A stretch of 9,571 bases of DNA from Clostridiales bacterium (GTDB taxonomy: Bacteria; Bacillota; Clostridia; Christensenellales; CAG-138). Below the pieces are notes generated by a model, which saw only the letters and a program-made list of their open reading frames with translations, had not been told where the DNA came from and did not search any database. Below are positions 1 through 4,624 of the stretch, in pieces. Each line of letters begins with the position of its first letter. Positions within the stretch are counted from its first letter, which is position 1. The position numbers were made by a program, and so were the translations under genes. Location of the stretch: NCBI GenBank assembly GCA_009783775.1, contig WRCT01000061.1:1-9571 (forward strand), read 5' to 3'.

Positions 1-51
1 AGGCGGGAAACAGGGGTGATTTTCAAATTTCTGATTAGAAGGGAGAAGGTT

Positions 52-321
52 ATGAAAACAAGATCCGTCCGTGAATACCCGGATATATTGAGCGTGCTTG
101 ATGTCATGGACATACTGCGTATAGGAAGGGTGGCAGTATATCAATTCATACAAGAGAAAAAGCTTGCAGCCTGCAAAATAGCCGGGAAGTACAGAATCCC
201 GAAATCCGGCGTAATAAAAATAATTCGTGAAATCGAAAACGATTCATGCTATAATGCTGACAGCGAAGGCTCAGATGCACTTACTGAAAGGAGTGCTATC
301 AATGAGCATACTGTTATCTAA
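52..321 (+). CDS. Excisionase-type small HTH DNA-binding protein
   Basis: An 89-residue protein with a MerR-like winged-helix domain of the 'excisionase family DNA-binding' type. Residues about 9-62 carry the pattern: a first helix pair (LSVLDVMDILRIGRVAVYQF), then EKKLAACKIAGKYRIPKSGV, where the KIAGKYRIP stretch is the usual wing. Such proteins bind the arms of an attachment site and bend DNA to favour excision, or act as a local repressor. The ATG at 52 is chosen over the upstream in-frame codon because an AGAAGGGAGAAGG ribosome binding site lies just before it and the domain begins soon after. The last 20 bp overlap the integrase gene, so the two are probably translationally coupled. The tail after residue 65 is polar and unrecognised. 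The partner is seen directly; the Xis role is inferred from family and position. Confidence 0.8.
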   Translation: MKTRSVREYPDILSVLDVMDILRIGRVAVYQFIQEKKLAACKIAGKYRIPKSGVIKIIREIENDSCYNADSEGSDALTERSAINEHTVI

Positions 322-1567
322 CCAAGAGACCAAGCAAATCGAGATTAGGGGGTGTTTATCCAAACATAAGAAAACGCAATATTACCAGGCTATACTAATT
401 TATGTAGGTGACGACGGGCGGGAAGTCCGCAAGTCGCGATCCACCAAGCAATCCAGAAAATCTGAAGCGTTTAAGGTAATGATGAAGATGATTGCAGAAG
501 AGGAAGAACAGCTTCGCAAACCGGCTCCGGGGACGTACTTCGTTGATTTTCTCGAATACTGGATCAATGAAGTCATCATAAAAGAGGTCGAAGAAACAAC
601 TTGGAATGGTTATAAGCGGAATATCTTCGATCACATCATACCCTACTTTGAGCCTTTGAAGCTTAGAATGCGAGAACTAAGACCAGCGCATATCATCAGG
701 TTTGTCGAAGACAAAATTGATCATGGTGCGTTGAAGGATGGCGGGCCACTGAAATCTCATTCAGTGCGCAAATTTCATGCCAATCTTAAAACGGCCCTAG
801 ACTATGCGGTAGCAAATGAACTTATCGCAACCAACCCTGCCCGCGTGATAAAAGCGCCAAAGATGGAACCCTATGAAGCAAGTTACTATTCCATTGAAGA
901 GCTTGCCGAACTATGGGAGGCATCAATGGGAACCGATATTGAGCCGGCAATCATACTGGCTACACTTTACGGTTTCCGCCGGGGCGAAGTTTGCGGATTG
1001 AAATGGGATATGATTAACTTCCGAGCCAGATCGATTCGGATTTTTGAGACCCGAACCCAATCAAAAAAGGAAATCACAAAGGGTCCCAAAAACAAGTCCA
1101 GTAAACGGACGATGCCCATGATGGATTTTGCTTATGATTACCTGATACGACTAAAAGCAAAACAGGATCAGCAGCGAGAGTTCATGGGAGACAGTTGGAT
1201 CGATTCAGGATATGTCGTTGCTTATCCTGATGGAAAACAGCCAAGTGTCAGCAATCTCAACAAAATGATGAATCGGCTGCTGGAAAAACACGGATTGCGG
1301 CACATCCGTTTCCATGATCTGCGTCACAGTATAGCAACGTATCTGTTGGAAATCGGAGTTCCCATCGCGGATGTTTCGGCTTGGCTCGGTCATGGAAGTG
1401 TTGAAACGACCGCAAAGGTTTACGCGCATGTGACTCTCGGAATGCGTTTGAACACAGCAAAAGCTCTTGATAAGGCATTTGGCTACACCACGCAAATAGC
1501 AGAGGAAAAGCCACTTACCATCGAAGGCGTGATCCGAGATTTATTCGAACTCGCTGCTGCAGCGTGA
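302..1567 (+). CDS. int: Tyrosine recombinase / integrase (Tn916-type)
   Basis: A 421-residue site-specific recombinase that would integrate and excise the element lying to the left. Residues about 20-70 resemble the three-stranded arm-binding domain of Tn916-like integrases, about 75-180 form the SAM-like core-binding domain, and 195-385 the catalytic domain. The catalytic set is visible: R226 in GFRRGEV, a hairpin lysine near K265 (NKSSKRTMP), H338-x-x-R341 in FHDLRHS, H364 in WLGHGS and the nucleophile Y374 in AKVYAHV. All are intact, so the enzyme should be active. The ATG at 302 follows an AAAGGAG site with 8-base spacing; the longer frame starting at 227 would run through the excisionase gene. 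Base composition is clearly poorer in GC than the genes right of 2.1 kb, consistent with transfer. It points towards the tRNA-Ser locus 200 bp downstream, the usual arrangement for a tRNA-targeting element. Confidence 0.95.
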   Translation: MSILLSNQETKQIEIRGCLSKHKKTQYYQAILIYVGDDGREVRKSRSTKQSRKSEAFKVMMKMIAEEEEQLRKPAPGTYFVDFLEYWINEVIIKEVEETTWNGYKRNIFDHIIPYFEPLKLRMRELRPAHIIRFVEDKIDHGALKDGGPLKSHSVRKFHANLKTALDYAVANELIATNPARVIKAPKMEPYEASYYSIEELAELWEASMGTDIEPAIILATLYGFRRGEVCGLKWDMINFRARSIRIFETRTQSKKEITKGPKNKSSKRTMPMMDFAYDYLIRLKAKQDQQREFMGDSWIDSGYVVAYPDGKQPSVSNLNKMMNRLLEKHGLRHIRFHDLRHSIATYLLEIGVPIADVSAWLGHGSVETTAKVYAHVTLGMRLNTAKALDKAFGYTTQIAEEKPLTIEGVIRDLFELAAAA

Positions 1568-1579
1568 GTTTTATGGGGT

Positions 1580-1626
1580 GTACGACCGAAGTACGAACAA
1601 AAACCCATTCGAACTTTCGGTCGAAC
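1580..1626. repeat. Imperfect inverted repeat downstream of int
   Basis: Left arm 1580-1597 (GTACGACCGAAGTACGAA) can pair with right arm 1608-1626 with two A/A mismatches and one bulged base, around a ten-base A-rich loop. Each arm itself holds two CGA-centred submotifs (GTACGA, GTTCGA), and a further GTTCGAAT occurs at 1681-1688. No run of T follows, so it is a poor intrinsic terminator. Lying between int and the tRNA gene it could contain integrase or excisionase arm sites, or stabilise the int mRNA 3' end; this is inference. Confidence 0.5.
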
Positions 1627-1709
1627 CCACACGAAAAAGGCCTCCATGAAGCTGCAAGGACCGCTCTCAAAATGATTAAAGTTCGAATGAAATGTATAAA
1701 ACATGAGAG

Positions 1710-1722
1710 CAAGTACACACGA
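1710..1722 (+). repeat. Short direct repeat, left copy (possible att remnant)
   Basis: CAAGTACACACGA here recurs as CAATGTACACACGA at 1874-1887 with one extra T. The two copies bracket the terminator and the complete tRNA-Ser. The right copy runs into the anticodon arm of the tRNA fragment. They could mark a recombination event that brought in the complete tRNA, but a 10-bp identical core may also be chance. Confidence 0.35.
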
Positions 1723-1738
1723 CACCGGGATAAGAAAA

Positions 1739-1764
1739 CCCCCGAAAACGCCTATTTTCGGGGG
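1739..1764 (-). terminator. Intrinsic terminator of the tRNA-Ser transcript
   Basis: A perfect 10-bp stem, CCCCCGAAAA at 1739-1748 with TTTTCGGGGG at 1755-1764, closes a six-base loop. Read on the minus strand the stem is followed by TTTTCTTA, and it starts two bases past the tRNA CCA end. It therefore fits termination of the tRNA transcript. On the plus strand it is followed only by TTTGG, so it would stop int transcription less well. Confidence 0.85.
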
Positions 1765-1766
1765 TT

Positions 1767-1858
1767 TGGCGGAGAGAAAGGGATTCGAACCCTTGTCAGG
1801 GTATTAGCCTGAACGCGATTTCCAGTCGCGCGCCTTAGACCAACTCAGCCATCTCTCC
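1767..1858 (-). tRNA. tRNA-Ser(GGA), complete, with encoded CCA
   Basis: Read on the minus strand this is a full class II tRNA. The acceptor stem is GGAGAGA (1858-1852) with TCTCTCC (1777-1771), followed by discriminator G and an encoded CCA (1769-1767). The anticodon arm is CGCGA-CTGGAAA-TCGCG with anticodon GGA at 1823-1821. A long variable arm of the serine type follows, then the T arm with GGTTCGAATCC. It decodes UCC and UCU. No promoter fits in the 24 bp between its 5' end and the upstream tRNA fragment, so transcription most likely comes from the promoter near 1951-1980, passing through the fragment and needing 5' processing by RNase P. It stands at the integrase end of the element, so it may be either the host gene or a copy supplied by the element. 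Confidence 0.95.
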
Positions 1859-1873
1859 AAGAACTAAAATTAC

Positions 1874-1887
1874 CAATGTACACACGA
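1874..1887 (+). repeat. Short direct repeat, right copy (possible att remnant)
   Basis: CAATGTACACACGA, matching CAAGTACACACGA at 1710-1722 apart from one inserted T. Its last five bases are the 3' side of the anticodon stem of the tRNA fragment, so the break point of the truncated tRNA falls inside this repeat. Confidence 0.35.
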
Positions 1888-1926
1888 TTTCCAGTCGTGC
1901 GCCTAGACCAACTCAGCCATCGCTCC
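1883..1926 (-). pseudogene. tRNA-Ser(GGA) 5' fragment, truncated after the anticodon arm
   Basis: On the minus strand the fragment starts with GGAGCGATGGCTGAGTTGG, continues through the D arm and ends with a complete anticodon arm CACGA-CTGGAAA-TCGTG (anticodon GGA). The variable arm, T arm and 3' acceptor strand are absent and replaced by unrelated sequence. It is not a recent copy of the complete gene 24 bp away. The acceptor strand differs (GGAGCGA against GGAGAGA), the D loop is one base shorter, and the second anticodon-stem pair has changed on both sides (G-C to A-T), keeping the helix paired. It thus derives from a separate, once functional tRNA-Ser gene. It lies nearest the promoter and apgM, so I infer it is the original chromosomal gene, cut by an insertion. 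Confidence 0.85.
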
Positions 1927-1950
1927 GCGTTTGGAAGGATTCCGAAAGCT

Positions 1951-1980
1951 ATCTTACCCCATATTAGGATTCCTTGTCAA
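1951..1980 (-). promoter_or_regulatory. Promoter-like sequence for the tRNA-Ser locus
   Basis: On the minus strand a perfect -35 TTGACA (1980-1975) and a -10-like TAAGAT (1956-1951, 4 of 6 consensus) are separated by 18 bp. The tRNA fragment starts 24 bases beyond the -10 box. The sequence overlaps the inferred original end of apgM (stop TAA at 1966-1964). The two Ts of the -35 box are the last bases of the AAGT target duplication, so the MITE sits directly upstream and the -35 box survived its insertion. Confidence 0.6.
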
Positions 1981-1982
1981 GT

Positions 1983-2145
1983 GGGCACCTCTAAAAACTA
2001 TCGGTGTGCAGATTTGCCGTGAATTTGGTTGCAGTTTAACGGCAAAAAACGCAGGAATAGCCGCCGCCTATTCCGAGGCTTTTTGCCAAGGAAGTGCGGC
2101 CAAAGGTGCGGTGAAGATGTGCGCCCAGAGTTTTTAGAGGTGCCC
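1983..2145. mobile_element. MITE-like foldback element with 17-bp TIRs and AAGT target duplication
   Basis: The ends are perfect 17-bp terminal inverted repeats, GGGCACCTCTAAAAACT at 1983-1999 and its complement at 2129-2145. Identical AAGT tetramers flank it at 1979-1982 and 2146-2149. The interior is also an imperfect palindrome almost to the centre; for example GGCAAAAA and GGAATAG blocks recur in inverted order around a CCGCCGC loop at 2061-2067. There is no transposase frame. This is the build of a non-autonomous element moved in trans by a transposase that recognises these ends. The TIR style resembles some IS5-type ends, but I cannot assign the parent family. It lies at the very 3' end of apgM and supplies its present stop codon. 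Confidence 0.85.
2044..2074 (-). terminator. Possible terminator inside the MITE
   Basis: At the centre of the foldback, GGAATAG (2054-2060) pairs with CTATTCC (2068-2074) around a seven-base GC-rich loop. On the minus strand this is followed by TGCG and six Ts (2049-2044). Transcription leaving apgM could stop here, which would separate apgM from the tRNA locus. The four bases between stem and T run weaken the prediction. The plus strand also shows a T run (GAGGCTTTTT). Confidence 0.4.
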
Positions 2146-3345
2146 AAGTATCAAACGCAGAAGTTCGTGCGCGGCGGGGATATAGAGGCCCGTGGCCGCG
2201 GCGTCGGTCTCGGTGTAGCGGACATTGCGTGCCTCGGCGTCGCCCTTGCGGCAGAGCACAAAGGGCACGGGATCCTTTGTATGCGTGCCTTTGGCCAGCG
2301 GCGTGGGGTGGTCGGGCATTAAAAGTACGGCCCAATCGTCGCCGCTGTTTTCGAGATAGTCCATGACGGGGCCGACGATCTGCGCGTCGATCTGCTCGAT
2401 GGAATACACCTTCTCCTTCGGCTGGTTCTGGTGCCCGCACTCGTCCGCCGCCTCGACGTGGATGTAAACATAGTCGCAACCGCTTTGCAGCGCGGCCATC
2501 GCGGCCTCGGCCTTGCCCTTGAAATTCGTGTGATAGGTCCCCGTGGCGCCCTCTACCTCGAGCACGCGCAGGCCAATGCATTTGCCGATACCCTTCATTA
2601 AATCCACGGCGGAGATAACCGCACCACGCAGGCCAAAGGTCTCGTAAAAATTAGCGAGCTTGGGTTTGGTGCCCTCGCCCCAGAACCAGATGGCATTCGC
2701 CTCGTTCTGACCCAGGGCCCGCCGTTTTTGGTTGACAGGGTGATCCGCCAGCCGCGCGTAGGCCTTCTCCATCAGGTCCAGCAGCAGGGCCCCGTTTTGC
2801 CCGCTCGGCAAACAGTCGTGCACCGGCTTGCCCGTGATATCATGCGGCGGGGTGAGTTTCGCCCCCGTTTGCGCATGGGGCAACACCAGGCAGTTACGGT
2901 AGGAGACGCCCGCGACCAGCGACAGCCCCTCCCCCACTATGCCCTGCAACGAGGCAATCAATTCATGCGCTTCCGCCGTGCTGATCTCGCCCGCGCTGTA
3001 GTCCAGCATGGTGGTCTCTTCCAGCTTGTCCGCCCGAGACAGGGTGACAAAGTTGCAGCGGTAGGTGACATCGTCTTCCTCCAAGTCAATGCCCATGCTG
3101 ACCGCCTCCAGCGGCGACCGGCCCGTATAACCGAGAGCGGGATTGTAACCGAGTACGGACAGGTTCGCCACATCGCTGCCGGCAGACATTCCCTCCGGCA
3201 CGGTTTTGGCCAAGCCGAACAGCCCCGCGCGGCGCGCCAGCGCGTCCATATTCGGGTGTTGGCTCACATCCAGCGCGGTCTTACCGTTAAATACTGCGTT
3301 GGGCTCGTCGGCCATGCCATCGCCTAAAAAAACTACTATCTTCAT
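2134..3345 (-). CDS. apgM: Cofactor-independent phosphoglycerate mutase, ApgM type (C-terminus altered by MITE)
   Basis: A 403-residue cytosolic enzyme that interconverts 3- and 2-phosphoglycerate in glycolysis and gluconeogenesis without 2,3-bisphosphoglycerate. It belongs to the ApgM branch of the alkaline-phosphatase superfamily. Visible motifs are GDGMAD (8-13, metal ligand Asp), AGSDVANLSVLGY (55-67, S57 the likely phosphorylated nucleophile), HVEAADECGH in the metal-binding half and MPDHPTP towards the end. Length is normal for the family. The ATG follows AAGGAG with 7-base spacing. The last codons GHL and the TAA stop come from the MITE terminal repeat. Removing the element and one AAGT copy restores a frame ending LILDKES-stop (TAA at 1966-1964). 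Only four residues beyond the conserved fold are changed, so activity is probably kept. An AT-rich repeat region of 126 bp separates it from rlmL and could hold its own promoter, but I see no convincing one. Confidence 0.95.
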   Translation of the reverse strand: MKIVVFLGDGMADEPNAVFNGKTALDVSQHPNMDALARRAGLFGLAKTVPEGMSAGSDVANLSVLGYNPALGYTGRSPLEAVSMGIDLEEDDVTYRCNFVTLSRADKLEETTMLDYSAGEISTAEAHELIASLQGIVGEGLSLVAGVSYRNCLVLPHAQTGAKLTPPHDITGKPVHDCLPSGQNGALLLDLMEKAYARLADHPVNQKRRALGQNEANAIWFWGEGTKPKLANFYETFGLRGAVISAVDLMKGIGKCIGLRVLEVEGATGTYHTNFKGKAEAAMAALQSGCDYVYIHVEAADECGHQNQPKEKVYSIEQIDAQIVGPVMDYLENSGDDWAVLLMPDHPTPLAKGTHTKDPVPFVLCRKGDAEARNVRYTETDAAATGLYIPAAHELLRLILGHL

Positions 3346-3363
3346 ATTGGTCTCCTTCGCTCA

Positions 3364-3391
3364 AGGTAATAAGGAATAGGTAATATGGAAT
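3364..3391 (+). repeat. Heptamer array, four units, upstream of apgM
   Basis: On the plus strand the units are AGGTAAT, AAGGAAT, AGGTAAT and ATGGAAT; the next seven bases (AGTTTAT) are a weaker fifth. The array is inverted relative to the one at 3449-3476. Together the two form arms of about 33 nt that can pair imperfectly in the apgM leader RNA. It ends 18 bp before the apgM start codon, just ahead of the AAGGAG ribosome binding site. Confidence 0.7.
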
Positions 3392-3448
3392 AGTTTATGA
3401 TGTATGTATATTCAAGTAACCCATCTAATGTGCGCAGCACACCTTCAC

Positions 3449-3476
3449 TATTACTTATTCCTTCTTACTTATTACT
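3449..3476 (-). repeat. Heptamer array, four units, starting at the rlmL stop codon
   Basis: On the minus strand, directly after TTTA, come AGTAATA, AGTAAGA, AGGAATA and AGTAATA. The TAA stop of rlmL lies inside the first unit. The 57 bp between this and the opposing array holds a small TGTGC/GCACA hairpin (3430-3442) and is otherwise AT-rich with no gene. Confidence 0.75.
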
Positions 3477-4596
3477 TAAAATATTGGTGCAAGGTACAGG
3501 CCATTCCCCCGCTGGAAAGCTTGCGGCGCTTGTCCGCGCGCTTGCCGTAGAGCTGTTCAAAGCCGTGGCCCGCCGCGAGGATATTGGTCTGCCAGCCGAG
3601 GGCGTCGTCAAAGACCCCGCGCATATCGCGGTAGAGCATTTTGACCTCGCGGGGCGAAAGCAGCCGCTCGCCGTAGGGCGGGTTGCAGACGATGACGCCC
3701 GGGCCGGTCTCCACGCGCAGTTCCTTTACGGGCCGCACGGCCCATTTGAGCATTACGCCCGCCTTCTTGGCGTGCTTTTTGCAGATGTCAATGTTTCGGG
3801 CGTCGATGTCCGAACCCTCGATCTCCACCGGCTCGTAGTTGGCGACGTCCCGCGCTTGCTCTCGCGCCGTCGCAAAGACGGCCTGGTCGATAAAGTGCCA
3901 TTTCTCCGCCGCGAAATCCCTGTTCAGGCCGGGCGCGCGGTTCCCCGCAATCATCGCCGCCTCGATGGGCATGGTGCCGCTGCCGCACATGGGGTCGATC
4001 AAGCGGCGGTGTTTGTGAAACTGCGAGAGCATGACAATGCCCGCGCCCAGCGTCTCGGACAAGGGCGCCGCCACATTCCACGTGCGATAGCCGCGCCGCG
4101 CCAGCCCCGCGCCGGAGCAATCCAGCACCAGCGTTGCCTCGTCCCGCAGCAGGCCCACCTCAACAATGACCTCCGCGCCTGTCTCGGGAACGGTCGGCGT
4201 GCGGTAGGCCGCTTTGAGTTTCTCCACAATCGCCTTCTTGACAATACTCTGGCAATCAGACACGGAGAAAAGCGCGCTTTTGGCGGACTTTCCGTTCACG
4301 TGAATGAAGGCGTCGCGGGGCAGGTAGCGTTTCCAGTCCAGGGCTTTTGTGCCCTCGAACAACGCGTCAAAGGTCGTTGCGGGGAAGGTCCCGACTTGAA
4401 GCAGGACCCGCTCCGCCGTGCGCAGCCACAGCAGCGCACGCGCCAGCAAGTCCGCGTCGCCCGAAAAAAGCACGCGCGCGTCTTTTGCCTCAACCTCCAG
4501 TGCGCCGAGTTGACGCAGTTGGAGTGACACGGTGGATTCCAAACCCATCTTGCACGTTGCTATATAATGAAAACACGCAGTGTTTTTTTCCTTCAT
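3472..4596 (-). CDS. rlmL: THUMP-domain class I rRNA methyltransferase (RlmL/YpsC family)
   Basis: A 374-residue SAM-dependent RNA methyltransferase. The N-terminal region (about 6-45, FHYIATCKMGLES) and a THUMP RNA-binding domain (about 45-157) are followed by GLARRGYR (164-170). The Rossmann methyltransferase domain has DPMCGSGT (201-208, SAM motif I) and NPPYGERL (305-312, the N2-guanine/N6-adenine type catalytic motif). Relatives modify G2445 of 23S rRNA; in Bacillota the orthologue is YpsC. It lacks the C-terminal RlmK domain of the E. coli fusion. The ATG at 4596 is chosen because a GGAGAG site sits 4-6 bases upstream. A GTG at 4608 would only add four residues encoded by the heptamer array. 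The gap to the TPR gene is filled entirely by that array, so the two are probably co-translated. The exact target base is inferred from the family. Confidence 0.9.
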   Translation of the reverse strand: MKEKNTACFHYIATCKMGLESTVSLQLRQLGALEVEAKDARVLFSGDADLLARALLWLRTAERVLLQVGTFPATTFDALFEGTKALDWKRYLPRDAFIHVNGKSAKSALFSVSDCQSIVKKAIVEKLKAAYRTPTVPETGAEVIVEVGLLRDEATLVLDCSGAGLARRGYRTWNVAAPLSETLGAGIVMLSQFHKHRRLIDPMCGSGTMPIEAAMIAGNRAPGLNRDFAAEKWHFIDQAVFATAREQARDVANYEPVEIEGSDIDARNIDICKKHAKKAGVMLKWAVRPVKELRVETGPGVIVCNPPYGERLLSPREVKMLYRDMRGVFDDALGWQTNILAAGHGFEQLYGKRADKRRKLSSGGMACTLHQYFK

Positions 4597-4624
4597 TCCA
4601 CTCTCCACTCTTCACTCTCCACTC
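4597..4624 (-). repeat. Heptamer array, four units, filling the gap between the TPR gene and rlmL
   Basis: On the minus strand the units are GAGTGGA, GAGTGAA, GAGTGGA and GAGTGGA. The first G is the last base of the TAG stop of the TPR gene (after TTTA), and the base after the fourth unit is the A of the rlmL ATG. The purine-rich units include GGAG, so the repeat itself provides the ribosome binding site of rlmL. Confidence 0.9.

Noticed and set aside
227..301. Upstream ATG extension of the integrase
   Set aside because: The extra 25 residues would be read within the excisionase gene, and the AAAGGAG ribosome binding site clearly serves the ATG at 302.
1564..1812. Plus-strand open frame of 82 codons after int
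   Set aside because: It runs through the inverted repeat, terminator and the tRNA-Ser gene, and has no ribosome binding site or recognisable domain.
1931..2322. Plus-strand frames of 68 and 97 codons across the MITE
   Set aside because: They cross both ends of the foldback element and the apgM antisense strand; no transposase motif is present, so the element is scored as non-autonomous.
2036..2581. Minus-strand open frame of 181 codons overlapping the 3' end of apgM and the MITE
   Set aside because: It is a shifted frame of apgM running into the MITE; the sequence is arginine-rich shadow protein with no family features.
3346..3471. Riboswitch upstream of apgM
   Set aside because: The region is explained by heptamer arrays and AT-rich sequence; I could not match any known riboswitch core.
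3364..3476. CRISPR array
   Set aside because: The repeats are 7-bp tandem units without spacers; no CRISPR repeat-spacer structure or cas gene occurs anywhere in the window.
3397..4527. Open frame of 376 codons on the plus strand, opposite rlmL
   Set aside because: The opposite strand has clear THUMP and NPPYGERL motifs; this frame has none and starts inside the AT-rich repeat region without a ribosome binding site.
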